Shown here: positions 19,062 to 28,202 of the stretch, piece by piece
Numbering within the stretch: position 1 is the first letter of the stretch
Layout: every line of letters starts with the position of its first letter
DNA from: Clostridium muellerianum
Lineage (GTDB): Bacteria; Bacillota; Clostridia; Clostridiales; Clostridiaceae
DNA: 64,000 nucleotides
Assembly: GCF_012926525.1 (NCBI RefSeq)
Contig: NZ_JABBNI010000004.1
Coordinates: 62,001 to 126,000 of the forward strand
Direction of reading: 5' to 3'
Program-made: the position numbers and the translations under genes
Notes under the pieces: model-generated
What the model saw: only the letters and a program-made list of their open reading frames with translations
What the model was told of the DNA's origin: nothing
Database searches by the model: none

Positions 19062-19616
19062 TTACCTATCCTTTTTTAAAAAATATATTATTTTAGAAAC
19101 TTTAAATAATATTTCATTACTTCTATTAATGGCCAAGTTTTTCCCTAGGGATTTTCCCCCTATAGTAAAAGCTCCTATAATCACTCCTATAAGCGTATTT
19201 ATAATATATGTACTTAAGTTTGGAAAAAGTAAATGTACTTTGCTACTTATATATACTCCTATAGAACCACTCACTATTCCACATACATCACCTACTACAT
19301 CATTACATATACTAGAAGTTTTATCTGCATTTTTTATAAGTTTTACAGCTATTTTCGCTCCTTTAACCTTTTTAGATGCCATAGCATGAAATGGTGTTTC
19401 ACTAGCTGCAGTAACAGCCACACCTATAATATCAAAAGCTATTCCCGTTAATATAATAAAAATTAATATAATAAAAGCTACTAATATATTTACTTGTTTT
19501 AGTAGCACATCAGATAAAAGAGAAATACTTCCGCAAATTACCATGGACCAACAAATAATTTTAAAAATCCATTTTGTATTGCTCTTTTTATTATTAGGTT
19601 TAGATTTACTTTTCAA
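19062..19616 (-). CDS. oapA: OLE RNA-associated membrane protein OapA
   Basis: It has 184 residues with a basic N-terminus and about four membrane spans (21-41, 45-68, 115-130, 138-155). The hydrophilic middle carries [21 protein letters not shown]. In Bacillus halodurans the gene directly downstream of OLE RNA codes for a protein of this size and topology (OapA) that dimerises and anchors the RNA at the membrane. Identification rests on topology and its place between OLE and dxs. The start is TTG 19616 with GGAGGAG 7 nt upstream; no suitable ATG exists. It ends 2 nt before dxs. Confidence 0.88.
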   Translation of the reverse strand: MKSKSKPNNKKSNTKWIFKIICWSMVICGSISLLSDVLLKQVNILVAFIILIFIILTGIAFDIIGVAVTAASETPFHAMASKKVKGAKIAVKLIKNADKTSSICNDVVGDVCGIVSGSIGVYISSKVHLLFPNLSTYIINTLIGVIIGAFTIGGKSLGKNLAINRSNEILFKVSKIIYFLKKDR

Positions 19617-19689
19617 AAACTTACTCCTCCAAAAAAGTCATATATAATTATGTTTTAAAATTTAAAACTTTTATTTACTCTAAAATACA

Positions 19690-20280
19690 TAATGGTGGTA
19701 GTATACTAAGTAAACTTTGCGGCTTAGGTCCAGTAGGATTTCCCATAGGATAATCAAAATGTCGCCATTTTGACGGTTTCCCTTTAATATCCTATCTATA
19801 TTGTCACCATAAATAGAACTAGATCGCCACTTAGTCCGCACTGCAATCCCTAATATACTTTTATAAAAAACAGTCTAGGAGATTTCCTCAGCAGAGCTAG
19901 ATACTTTTCTAGCCTCTTTTGCAGAATAGGTTTCTTTAAGCAATAGCCTGAAGTTTTTGGCCAAAACCTCAGATTTAAACTTACCTCCACCTAAATCCAC
20001 TCAAGGCAGGCTACACTGCACATAGCTTTTACACCACATTACAGGTTTAATCCATTGACGTACACTAGGCATCTCACCTTGTACACAAACAATGGTCTCC
20101 ACGGTGGTAGGGTCAGTTGCGCATGCCGTTGCGGCCGCCCCATCCTCCTTACTCCCAGCACAAGCCCATGACTGGGCGTCATAAGCCAGCACAAGGAACT
20201 TCATCGATGTGCCCTTTGACGGATTTTTAGCCCCGTCCTCAAAAAGTACTTCCCTGACTAGAATACTGCACCACCCTTTT
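19690..20280 (-). ncRNA. ole: OLE RNA (ornate large extremophilic RNA)
   Basis: A gene-free block of about 590 nt with GC content clearly above its surroundings, rich in paired segments. Its ends pair: GGTGGT-gc-AGTAT near 20275-20263 with ATACT-ACCACC at 19704-19694. The conserved core includes GGGGCGGCCGCAACGGCATG (about 20143-20124) and many GC stems. Position between ispA and oapA-dxs is the diagnostic OLE setting. OLE forms a membrane ribonucleoprotein in other Firmicutes and is linked there to growth under cold, alcohol and magnesium stress. The 67-codon open frame inside is not a gene. No terminator separates it from oapA, so processing from the operon transcript is likely. Confidence 0.92.
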
Positions 20281-20370
20281 TATACTTCACAATAAGACAT
20301 TATATCATAGCTTTTTTTATATTCAAAGTATGTTTAAATCCAAATTTTCCACGATGCTGCAATTATAATA

Positions 20371-21252
20371 TTATTTTTCTCTATTTAATAAAAATAATGT
20401 TAAATCCTTTAATTTAGATGTATCTCCAGAAACATTGTCTAATACTTCTATACATTCTCCTGTAATAGAATTACACATTTCAATGCATTTGTTCAATCCA
20501 TAAGTTGTAATAAAGTTAGTTTTATTGTTATCTAAATCACTTTTAGCCTTTTTACCTAAAGTTTCAGTATCTCCTACAATATCTAAAATATCATCCTTTA
20601 TTTGAAAAGCAAGACCTAACTTCATTCCATAATAATCTAAATTTTCTATATCTGATTTTGAAGCCCCACCTAATACAGCTCCTGCTATTATAGATGATTT
20701 TATAAGAGCTCCTGTTTTCTTACTATGCATATAATATAATTGATCGATTGGTATCTTGGTATTTTCGCTTAATATATCCACAATTTGACCACCTACCATG
20801 CCTTCAGCCCCTGCACTCTCAGCTATAATATTGCATGCCTTTATAAAATTTGGTTCCCTATTTATACAACTTTTAAGCATTAGATTCATACCTTCATTTA
20901 AAAGTCCATCTCCAGCAAGAACTGCTACTGCTTCTCCAAATACTTTATGATTTGTAGGCCTTCCTCTTCTTAAATCATCATTATCCATACATGGCAAATC
21001 ATCATGAATTAGTGAATATGTATGAATCATTTCTACGGCTGAGGCTATAGGCAAAATTTCCTGAAAATCATCTTTATACAACATATAAGTAAGCAATAGT
21101 AATAAAGGTCTTATTCTTTTTCCTCCAGCACTTAAACTATAATCCATAGCTTCATAAACTTTTTTGTTATAGCTTCCTTTGTTTTTGAAATAATTTCCAA
21201 GCCAACTTTCAACAGTATCCTTTAAATGTTCTATTGATGTTTCTTTATCCAT
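20371..21252 (-). CDS. ispA: Farnesyl/geranyl diphosphate synthase
   Basis: Chain-elongating prenyltransferase feeding undecaprenol and quinone synthesis. It has 293 residues. The first aspartate-rich motif is DDLPCMD (84-90) followed by RRGRPTNH; the second is KDDILD (219-224). It lies behind xseB and directly before the OLE RNA, as in other OLE-bearing Firmicutes. Confidence 0.96.
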   Translation of the reverse strand: MDKETSIEHLKDTVESWLGNYFKNKGSYNKKVYEAMDYSLSAGGKRIRPLLLLLTYMLYKDDFQEILPIASAVEMIHTYSLIHDDLPCMDNDDLRRGRPTNHKVFGEAVAVLAGDGLLNEGMNLMLKSCINREPNFIKACNIIAESAGAEGMVGGQIVDILSENTKIPIDQLYYMHSKKTGALIKSSIIAGAVLGGASKSDIENLDYYGMKLGLAFQIKDDILDIVGDTETLGKKAKSDLDNNKTNFITTYGLNKCIEMCNSITGECIEVLDNVSGDTSKLKDLTLFLLNREK

Positions 21253-21278
21253 ATCACATTCCCCATTCTTATTAAACT

Positions 21279-21497
21279 TTAATTTTCTACTTTAAATTCC
21301 TTTTCTCCTGATTCTGTAAAAAGCTTTATTTTTCCTTCCGCTTCATTTAAAATTTTATAAAGTTTATTAGTAAGCTTTATGCCTTCTTCATATTTTTTCA
21401 TACTTTCTTCTAAAGGCAAATCCCCTGTATCCATCCCTCTAACTATTTCTTCTAACTTCTCCATCATAGTTTCATAAGATTCACTTTTTCTAGGCAT
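21279..21497 (-). CDS. xseB: Exodeoxyribonuclease VII small subunit
   Basis: It has 72 residues, typical for XseB, largely helical (YETMMEKLEEIVRGMDTGDLP, then SMKKYEEGIKLTNKL). It pairs with XseA to form the enzyme that degrades single-stranded DNA from both ends. It lies 30 nt after xseA. Confidence 0.93.
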   Translation of the reverse strand: MPRKSESYETMMEKLEEIVRGMDTGDLPLEESMKKYEEGIKLTNKLYKILNEAEGKIKLFTESGEKEFKVEN

Positions 21498-21527
21498 AAG
21501 ATCACCTTCACTCTCAAATTTCCATAA

Positions 21528-22727
21528 TCAATTTTTAATATTTAAATTAAATTCTTCGCTTCCATCTTTTAACGTTATTTTAACTTTACCTAAGCTTTTA
21601 AGGTCTTGCATTGTATTTATAATATTTTTATCTTTATCTTGGATAATGGCATAGCCTTTACTTAATATATTCATTGGATTATGTGCTGTAAGTAAAGAAT
21701 TAGCCTTAATTAATTTTTCTTTTTCTCTTTCTATCTTTGCTTTTATTCTTATGTGCATTAATTCCATTAATCTATCAATATTATTATATTCATTTACTAT
21801 ATATGAATAAGGACTATTAACATTTAGTTTTCCTTTAAGTAATTCTAAATAATTTTTTCTTTCTGCTAGCTCAAAATTCATTAAATTATTTAACGTATTT
21901 TTGTATGAAATAATTTTATCCTGTAAACCTTGTAAATCAAATACCGCTAATTCAGCAGCTGCCGAAGGGGTTGGTGCTCTCCTATCACTAACAAAGTCTG
22001 CTATAGTATAATCAATTTCATGACCCACTCCCGTTATTATAGGCTTCTTTGAATTATAAATAGAGTATGCTAAATTTTCATCATTAAAGCACCATAATTC
22101 CTCTATAGAACCACCGCCTCTTGCTAGTATAATAACATCTATATCATTAATTGTATTTAAATATTCTATAGCTTTTATCATACTTTCACTAGCATTTATT
22201 CCTTGAACTAAGGCAGGATATATTAAAAGTTCTATTGTACTATTTCTTCTTTTTGAAACATTTATTATATCTCTTACAGCTGCACCTGTAGGTGAAGTTA
22301 TTACTCCAATTTTCCTAGCATAAGAAGGTATATCCTTTTTATGTTCAACTTTAAATAGTCCTTGACTTTCAAGCTTACTTTTCATTTTTTCAAAGGCTAT
22401 GTAAAGTTCTCCCATACCAGCTGGTTCTATGTCATCACAATATATTTGATATGCTCCATCCTTTTCATAAACAGAAACTCTTCCTTTAACTACAACCTTC
22501 ATTCCATTTTCAGGCATCAACTTTAAGTTTCTTGCCGAACTTCTAAACATAACACAATTTATTTTACTATACTCATCCTTTATAGAAAAATATATGTGCC
22601 CACTGCTGTGAAATTTTAAATTAGATATTTCTCCCTTTACATGTGAATTTCCTAATATAAAATCACTATCCACCAACCTTTTTATATAGCCATTCAATTC
22701 AGATACAGTTAAAGTTTTAATATACAT
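21528..22727 (-). CDS. xseA: Exodeoxyribonuclease VII large subunit
   Basis: It has 399 residues. An N-terminal OB-fold ([20 protein letters not shown]) is followed by the catalytic domain with [30 protein letters not shown] and [21 protein letters not shown] coiled coil follows and the C-terminus contains [13 protein letters not shown]. Acts in DNA repair with XseB. ATG 22727 has AAAGGTG upstream. In Bacillus folD lies between nusB and xseA; here it is absent. Confidence 0.96.
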   Translation of the reverse strand: MYIKTLTVSELNGYIKRLVDSDFILGNSHVKGEISNLKFHSSGHIYFSIKDEYSKINCVMFRSSARNLKLMPENGMKVVVKGRVSVYEKDGAYQIYCDDIEPAGMGELYIAFEKMKSKLESQGLFKVEHKKDIPSYARKIGVITSPTGAAVRDIINVSKRRNSTIELLIYPALVQGINASESMIKAIEYLNTINDIDVIILARGGGSIEELWCFNDENLAYSIYNSKKPIITGVGHEIDYTIADFVSDRRAPTPSAAAELAVFDLQGLQDKIISYKNTLNNLMNFELAERKNYLELLKGKLNVNSPYSYIVNEYNNIDRLMELMHIRIKAKIEREKEKLIKANSLLTAHNPMNILSKGYAIIQDKDKNIINTMQDLKSLGKVKITLKDGSEEFNLNIKN

Positions 22728-22781
22728 TTTTTCACCTTTGCAATTTTAGACACTTAAAACCATTGCCATGTCTAAATATAA

Positions 22782-23249
22782 TTATTTTTTCTTGATCATA
22801 CTGCCTAAAACTCCATTTATAAAAGATGCAGACTTATCTGCTGAGTATCTTTTTGCTAATTCAATAGCTTCATTTATAGATACATTATTAGGAATTTCCT
22901 CTTCATATAAAAATTCATAAGTACATACCCTTAATATAGCTATATCTATTTTAGATAATCTGCTAAATTTCCAATTTATAAGGTGATTTTTTATTTCATT
23001 ATCTATAGCTTCCTTATTTTGTTGTACTCCTTTAAGAACTCTTATTACATATTCCATATCTATATCTTTTAAGTCAATACTTTCAGAATCTAATTGATTA
23101 TTATCATCAGCATCTGCAATTTGCAATTGATCCTTGTCTAACTCTATATTTTCCTTTAAATTTGCTATAACATCCTTAAAATCTTCCTTATTTATAGTCA
23201 TTTGAAACAATAGTTTCATAACTAACTCTCTCGATTTTCTTCTGTTCAT
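22782..23249 (-). CDS. nusB: Transcription antitermination factor NusB
   Basis: Binds boxA with S10 (NusE) and promotes rRNA antitermination. It has 155 residues. The N-terminus is [15 protein letters not shown] and the C-terminal part contains [14 protein letters not shown] and [13 protein letters not shown]-like sequence ([20 protein letters not shown]). It starts the nusB-xseA-xseB-ispA-OLE-dxs block. Confidence 0.95.
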   Translation of the reverse strand: MNRRKSRELVMKLLFQMTINKEDFKDVIANLKENIELDKDQLQIADADDNNQLDSESIDLKDIDMEYVIRVLKGVQQNKEAIDNEIKNHLINWKFSRLSKIDIAILRVCTYEFLYEEEIPNNVSINEAIELAKRYSADKSASFINGVLGSMIKKK

Positions 23250-23370
23250 ATTTTCCTCCTAATTTGGCCAAATATTCTTCTACAATTAATTATTCTCAGT
23301 TTAGATATAATTATACTTAAAGTATTTATGTAGTTCAAGTATACTACAAAAAATACTTACTAAGACATGG

Positions 23371-23395
23371 AAACACCCTCTGAACTCAGAGGGTG
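23371..23395 (-). terminator. Hairpin after the Asp23-family gene
   Basis: CACCCTCTGA and TCAGAGGGTG form a 10-bp perfect stem a few nt after the stop codon. The T run after it is short (TTTCC). Confidence 0.6.
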
Positions 23396-23401
23396 AAAAT
23401 A

Positions 23402-23794
23402 CTATTCTTCCATATCTTCCACAGAATCTTCTATCTTTGGTATCATAACATTTTGAACATGTATATTCACCGCTGAAACATTAAGTCCCGTCATAGATTC
23501 AACAGCTTTTTTTACATTGTCCTGTACTTCTAATGCAACATCAGGAATTCTCACGCCATATTCTACTACTACATATAAATCAATAGCCGCACTGCTTTCT
23601 CCAACACTTACTTTAACACCCTTTGAAAGGTTTTTCTTTCCACTTAAGATTTGAGTAATTCCACCTACAAGGCTAGCACTCATTCCTACTATTCCCTTTG
23701 CTTCTGTAGCTGCTAAGCCTGCAATTACTCCTACTACTTCATCAGATATTTTTACAATACCTAAATCAATTTCATTTTTAATATTTTCTTCCAT
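23402..23794 (-). CDS. Asp23/Gls24-family envelope stress protein
   Basis: It has 130 residues of the alkaline-shock family (IVKISDEVVGVIAGLAATEA, then SAAIDLYVVVEYGVRIPDVA). Members in other Firmicutes form membrane-near scaffolds linked to envelope stress. ATG 23794 has AGGGGGT 7 nt upstream; an upstream in-frame start lacks a ribosome site. Bacillus has a homologue (yqhY) at the same place between spoIIIAH and nusB. Confidence 0.92.
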   Translation of the reverse strand: MEENIKNEIDLGIVKISDEVVGVIAGLAATEAKGIVGMSASLVGGITQILSGKKNLSKGVKVSVGESSAAIDLYVVVEYGVRIPDVALEVQDNVKKAVESMTGLNVSAVNIHVQNVMIPKIEDSVEDMEE

Positions 23795-23886
23795 TGGCAA
23801 TACCCCCTGGTTTTTCACATAAATCAAATACTTTATTTACATTATATCAAATAGATTTACCTTTTACAAACACAGAAATTTTACAT

Positions 23887-23931
23887 AATAAAAAAATAGA
23901 GAATTAAGAAATTTTCATTCTATATTCTCTA
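23887..23931 (-). terminator. Terminator of the spoIIIA operon
   Basis: On the minus strand, TAGAGAAT pairs with ATTCTCTA around an AT-rich inner stem and is followed by TTTTTTTATT. Confidence 0.8.
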
Positions 23932-23945
23932 CAATTTTTTTTATT

Positions 23946-24455
23946 TTATTTAGTTTCAATTTCTACTTCCTTTATTTGAGCTATTTCCATAACTACATTT
24001 TTCATATCTCTTGTGTCTTTATCTGTTAGCTTGTCTTTAGCTTTTACTACTAATCTAGCTTTACCACCTTCTATAGAACAAATTACATCTTCATATCCTT
24101 TACTCTTAAGAGTAGTTTCTATTTTAGATTCATAGTTAGTGCTCATAGCTAAATCTGTATATTTTTTAGAAGCCTCATCTTTTTTGTCTTTGCTTACATT
24201 TTTATCGTCAATAAAAGTTTTTAAAGTTTGTAGTGTTTGAGCATTTTTATTGTCACGAGTTAATTTTGCTTCTTCAAAGAATTGATTTTTATTATCCTTG
24301 CTGTCATCCTTATTTAGTGCTATTGTACTTTTTCCATTACTACTATCTCCTCCATTTACATACAGTGGATTATTAAGTTTTGTAGCAAGAACTCCCGCAC
24401 ATACAATAAGAGCTAAAAGAGCAACAATAATTACAGCTTGTTTCTTATTCATCAT
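23946..24455 (-). CDS. spoIIIAH: Stage III sporulation protein AH
   Basis: Mother-cell membrane protein whose YscJ/FliF-like domain meets SpoIIQ of the forespore to form the intercellular channel. It has 169 residues. An N-terminal membrane span is at about 6-25, then an extracytoplasmic part with the ring-building domain at the C-terminus (LKSKGYEDVICSIEGGKARL). Last gene of the operon, before the terminator. Confidence 0.93.
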   Translation of the reverse strand: MMNKKQAVIIVALLALIVCAGVLATKLNNPLYVNGGDSSNGKSTIALNKDDSKDNKNQFFEEAKLTRDNKNAQTLQTLKTFIDDKNVSKDKKDEASKKYTDLAMSTNYESKIETTLKSKGYEDVICSIEGGKARLVVKAKDKLTDKDTRDMKNVVMEIAQIKEVEIETK

Positions 24456-24511
24456 TAATTCCCCCCATCAACCTTTCTAAAAAATTATATGCTTAAAAAA
24501 AATTATATATA

Positions 24512-25159
24512 CTACTTTTTCATAGGATAAACGTTAACTTTATTTTCAGATATATTAAATAAGTTAATTACAGCTTTTGTTATTCGAAGTTCAGTAACTT
24601 TGTTTTCAGCTCCTTCTGCCACAACACAAACTCCCGAAACCTTTGGCTTATACTTTTTAACTATAAGAGGTTTAGATTTACTACCATCATTAGTAATAAC
24701 TACAGTGCTTCCATTATTTTTTTGTGTTGAATTTCTTACTCCACCTTCAGTATCCTTTTCCTCTGTATTATTTGTAGAATCACTTACATTGACTGCTGGA
24801 ACTTGTTCCTCACCACTCTCAAAGTTAACCATGACATCTACTTTACCCACACCTTCAATTTTTTCTAAAGTACTTTTAAGTTTATCCTGAACTGTACTTT
24901 CATACTTTTCCGAATCACCATCTTGATCCTCTGATTTTTGCTGTTCTTTATCCTCATTTTTAACGTTTGTGCCTTGTGCACTTATTTGTGTATTTGAAGT
25001 CTTAAAAAAACTAATGGTTATAAGAATTAATACCCCTACTAAAAAAACTATAAATAAATTAACTCTATTCTTCTTGTCATTAAGAAAACTATTGTTTTCT
25101 TCACCTATATGTTTTTTAAATAGTTTTTTAAATAGTTTTTTTAAATCTTTTAAGTTCAT
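24512..25159 (-). CDS. spoIIIAG: Stage III sporulation protein AG
   Basis: Forms a large ring of the SpoIIIA-SpoIIQ channel in Bacillus. It has 215 residues. A basic N-terminus (KKLFKKLFKKH), one membrane span at about 33-51, then an Asp/Glu/Ser-rich linker and the ring-building domain (STLEKIEGVGKVDVMVNFES, later ITNDGSKSKPLIVKKYKP). The N-terminal Lys-Leu-Phe repeat is coded by a 12-bp tandem repeat. Confidence 0.93.
   Translation of the reverse strand: MNLKDLKKLFKKLFKKHIGEENNSFLNDKKNRVNLFIVFLVGVLILITISFFKTSNTQISAQGTNVKNEDKEQQKSEDQDGDSEKYESTVQDKLKSTLEKIEGVGKVDVMVNFESGEEQVPAVNVSDSTNNTEEKDTEGGVRNSTQKNNGSTVVITNDGSKSKPLIVKKYKPKVSGVCVVAEGAENKVTELRITKAVINLFNISENKVNVYPMKK
25111..25147 (-). repeat. 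12-bp tandem repeat in spoIIIAG
   Basis: Three tandem units of GTTTTTTAAATA (plus-strand reading), the last slightly altered. They code for the repeated KKLF of the SpoIIIAG N-terminus. Likely slippage-prone but stays in frame because the unit is 12 bp. Confidence 0.6.
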
Positions 25160-25175
25160 AGTTTACCTCCTTATT

Positions 25176-25763
25176 TTATAGTTTATATACTTTAATTACA
25201 TCTTTAGAAACACTTAGTTCACTGCTCAAGTATGTTGTAATATTCACAGTTTTTTCATCATTTATGCTGTCTTGATTATTAACAACCTTACTATTTGAAT
25301 CTATCTTAACTTTTTTAACCTTTTCTACATTTCCTTCTTTTATACCTACATTAACATTCTTTATTTCTATTTTTCCATTATCTTTATCATAGCTTGCATC
25401 CACTTTAACCTTATAATTATTATTGGGATACTTTTCTTTTAATTTTTTTTCGCAGCTTTGTTGTAAATTTAATTTAAAAGCTTCCAAAGTACTATTAATA
25501 CTTTTTTCCTTGTACTTATCAAAATCACTATTAAATTTTTGATTATCAAGACATTGAACTGCATTATTTGTATACGTAGTTATATCAAAATTTTTATCAA
25601 ATAATTTTACTATTGGGTTAATAAAAACTGTAATTAAAATTAATCCCAACACAAATTTTGCATACTTTTTTAAACTATTGTCTGGTAAAATCATCTCTAC
25701 TGCTGTAATAAAAAACACTGCTGTACAAATGGTTATAATCCATGTTTTTAACTGTTCGAGCAA
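25176..25763 (-). CDS. spoIIIAF: Stage III sporulation protein AF
   Basis: It has 195 residues. Two N-terminal membrane spans (about 7-24 and 34-51), then a soluble ring-building-like domain. The start is TTG 25763 with AAGGTGA 6 nt upstream. Part of the mother-cell SpoIIIA complex; it lies between spoIIIAE and spoIIIAG as in Bacillus. Confidence 0.9.
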   Translation of the reverse strand: MLEQLKTWIITICTAVFFITAVEMILPDNSLKKYAKFVLGLILITVFINPIVKLFDKNFDITTYTNNAVQCLDNQKFNSDFDKYKEKSINSTLEAFKLNLQQSCEKKLKEKYPNNNYKVKVDASYDKDNGKIEIKNVNVGIKEGNVEKVKKVKIDSNSKVVNNQDSINDEKTVNITTYLSSELSVSKDVIKVYKL

Positions 25764-25799
25764 CTTTTATCACCTTCTTCTAAAGTTTTTAAATATGTC

Positions 25800-26963
25800 T
25801 TATGTTCCTATCATTGCTTTACCTGCCGATGCAACAATAGCTACCATAATAAAAAACATAACCGAAACACTTATAAGACAAGAAGCTATAAGTATTAAAG
25901 AATCTCCTGCTGAAGTTATACAATTTACAAGCCTGCTGTCACTAATAGGCTCTATCAAAGCCCCTGTAAGCTTATACATAAGTGCCATAATTAAAAGTTT
26001 TACCACTGGAAAAAGCATTATTATAATAATTATAATTAACCCTAAACTACTTAATGCATTTTTTAAAAGTATAGAATATCCAGCTACCGTTGATATAGCA
26101 TCAGATAAGCTTTTCCCAACAATGGGTACAAAGTTATCTACTGCAAACTTTGCTGTTCTAGCTGTAACTTCATCAATAGTTTTAGATGTAATTCCCCTTA
26201 TAGTAATTATTCCTATAAAAACGGTCATTATAATTCCTTGAGACCATAATGATATTTGATTTAATAATTTAGTAAGTTTATCTATTTTATATTCATCAGA
26301 CATATTGTTAACAAATTGAAGTACAAATGTCATGCATATTATAGGAATTATTATATCCATAAATAACTTTGCACTTATTGTTATTGTACCTATAATTATT
26401 GGATCCATTACTGCTGCTTCTACAAAACCTCCAACACTTGCTATTAGCATTATTAATATTGGAACAAGTGCTGTCATAAAATCTGTCATTTCTTTTATAG
26501 TTCCTCTTGCAATATCTACTCCCATATAAAAGCTTTTTGCCATTATTATTATTAGAAGAGAATAGCATGCAAAATAAGCTATATTAGATAAATCTTCACT
26601 ACTAAATGCCTTTTGAAGATTTGTAAGTAATGAACAAATCAACGCTATTGCTATAAGCATAGCAAGTAATTTTAATGAAGCTATTACTTCTCTAAACAAG
26701 TAACTAGTGAGTGCATTTACAATCTTTGGAGTAGATATTTTTCCATCTCCTGTCTTTATGAAGTTTTTTATATATTCCTTTACGTCTACATCTTTTAATA
26801 CTTCGTATTTAGTTTTCATATTAGATATATAATTGTATAATTGTTCTACTTCTTCACTTTGACTTTGATTTTTTAAATTTTCTGCATAACCACCTTTTTC
26901 AGCTGCTTGTACATTAAAACACACAGTAAAAATTATAAATAAAATACATATGATTTTTTTCAT
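25800..26963 (-). CDS. spoIIIAE: Stage III sporulation protein AE
   Basis: Polytopic membrane subunit of the SpoIIIA channel. It has 387 residues: a cleavable-type signal (IICILFIIFTVCFNVQA), a short hydrophilic part, then about seven or eight membrane spans. It shows the conserved NFVPIVGKSLSDAISTVAGY motif. Sits between AD and AF. Confidence 0.94.
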   Translation of the reverse strand: MKKIICILFIIFTVCFNVQAAEKGGYAENLKNQSQSEEVEQLYNYISNMKTKYEVLKDVDVKEYIKNFIKTGDGKISTPKIVNALTSYLFREVIASLKLLAMLIAIALICSLLTNLQKAFSSEDLSNIAYFACYSLLIIIMAKSFYMGVDIARGTIKEMTDFMTALVPILIMLIASVGGFVEAAVMDPIIIGTITISAKLFMDIIIPIICMTFVLQFVNNMSDEYKIDKLTKLLNQISLWSQGIIMTVFIGIITIRGITSKTIDEVTARTAKFAVDNFVPIVGKSLSDAISTVAGYSILLKNALSSLGLIIIIIIMLFPVVKLLIMALMYKLTGALIEPISDSRLVNCITSAGDSLILIASCLISVSVMFFIMVAIVASAGKAMIGT

Positions 26964-26971
26964 ACTAACAC

Positions 26972-27355
26972 CTACATAATCTTTAATATTGACTGTAATA
27001 CAGCCATAAGTATAGGGATTGCTAACACTAAAATCAAAATTTTACCGGCAAATTCAACCTTTGTACCTATATTGCCTTGACCTGCATCTTTACATATTTC
27101 ACTACAAAAAGAAGCAATATACGCAATTCCCAGTATTTTAAATACAGTAATTAAATATACAAAATCTATATTAGCCTTGGCTGATAACTCCTGAATAAAC
27201 TGAAGTATAGACGTAATTTTAGTTATCATAAATAGGAAAATCAGCACGCCTACAGCCATACTTACATACATGGCTAAATCGTTTCTTCTATTTTCAAAAA
27301 TCATTACTATAAAAAGAGATATAAAGGCAAAGGTAACTACTTTTATTATTTCCAT
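26972..27355 (-). CDS. spoIIIAD: Stage III sporulation protein AD
   Basis: It has 127 residues with about four membrane spans; KILGIAYIASFCSEICKDAG is the conserved core. Small membrane subunit of the SpoIIIA complex. The gap to spoIIIAC is 89 nt and holds two hairpins. Confidence 0.92.
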   Translation of the reverse strand: MEIIKVVTFAFISLFIVMIFENRRNDLAMYVSMAVGVLIFLFMITKITSILQFIQELSAKANIDFVYLITVFKILGIAYIASFCSEICKDAGQGNIGTKVEFAGKILILVLAIPILMAVLQSILKIM

Positions 27356-27381
27356 AGCTTCCTCCTTTCAGTCTGAACACT

Positions 27382-27441
27382 GGGTGATTTTGCTCATTCC
27401 TACTTGCAAAATTACCCGTTAAAGTCCATTAGGACTTTAAC
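27382..27441 (-). other. Two tandem stem-loops between spoIIIAC and spoIIIAD
   Basis: On the minus strand, GTTAAAGTCC-taat-GGACTTTAAC is a perfect 10-bp stem. It is followed directly by GGGTAATTTTGC pairing with GCAAAATCACCC (one mismatch). Neither is followed by a T run. This is the only sizeable gap inside an otherwise packed operon. Confidence 0.6.
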
Positions 27442-27444
27442 ATC

Positions 27445-27642
27445 CTAAAGTTGAAACATTGTTCTCACTGTAGTAAATAATTTATTAACTAAATTTATTA
27501 CCATCATAAGCACTATTAAAATACCTGCTAAATTTGCTACTACAGCGTAATCACCCTTACCACTTGATTCTAGAACTTTATCTATGATTATTACAACTAT
27601 GCCTACCCCTGCAATTTTAAATATTAAGCTTATATCTAGCAT
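27445..27642 (-). CDS. spoIIIAC: Stage III sporulation protein AC
   Basis: It has 65 residues with two membrane spans (KIAGVGIVVIIIDKVL and NLAGILIVLMMVINLV). Size and position match SpoIIIAC. Small integral subunit of the channel complex. Confidence 0.92.
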   Translation of the reverse strand: MLDISLIFKIAGVGIVVIIIDKVLESSGKGDYAVVANLAGILIVLMMVINLVNKLFTTVRTMFQL

Positions 27643-27682
27643 TTTAATAACCTCCCTCTTTAAGCAAAGAATATTATCTAAC

Positions 27683-28201
27683 CTAAATTAACATTATAAC
27701 CACCATAGCACCTAATGAAAATCCAAGATATCTACACATCTTCACATTGTTATTCATTGAAATTTCCGAATGCTTAATTTGTTTTTTTAAACCATCTAAT
27801 GTTAATGAAAACATTCTTTTTTCACCATCTATGTCACATTCTCCAAGAGTTTTAGCTAAATCAAGTAATACATCTAAATCTTCATTTTTTAAATTTAAAA
27901 CTTCTTCTTTATTATTTAAAACCTTGTAAAATGCCTCATATGCACTATCAACAGCATTAGAAAATAACAAATTTGAAATTTCCTTAAATATAGTTTTCAT
28001 AGGTTCCATGCTTTTCTGCGATACATTGAAGATAGCCTCTGGTAGCGGTGTAAATGTATATATCATATCATTTTGAAGTTGATTTACACATCTTACAATC
28101 TCATTAAGTTGTCTTGTCCTTTTTTTAAATCCTTCTCCATAATTAAATCCTATAGCTGTAGATGTGATTATTATCATAGTACATGCTAAAATCTTTAACA
28201 T
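27683..28201 (-). CDS. spoIIIAB: Stage III sporulation protein AB
   Basis: It has 172 residues: an N-terminal membrane span, a cytoplasmic helical body (GFKKRTRQLNEIVRCVNQLQ, later TLGECDIDGEKRMF) and a C-terminal span (LGFSLGAMVVIMLI). It resembles type II secretion platform proteins in outline. It follows spoIIIAA with no gap. Confidence 0.93.
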   Translation of the reverse strand: MLKILACTMIIITSTAIGFNYGEGFKKRTRQLNEIVRCVNQLQNDMIYTFTPLPEAIFNVSQKSMEPMKTIFKEISNLLFSNAVDSAYEAFYKVLNNKEEVLNLKNEDLDVLLDLAKTLGECDIDGEKRMFSLTLDGLKKQIKHSEISMNNNVKMCRYLGFSLGAMVVIMLI

Positions 28202-28202
28202 T

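Noticed and set aside
20001-20204. 67-codon minus-strand open frame
   Set aside because: It lies wholly inside the OLE RNA; codon use follows RNA stems and there is no fitting gene family. Treated as chance.
25678-26241. Long plus-strand open frame (187 codons)
   Set aside because: Antisense to spoIIIAE and spoIIIAF, which have clear ribosome sites and conserved products. Antisense frame is a by-product of AT-rich hydrophobic codons.
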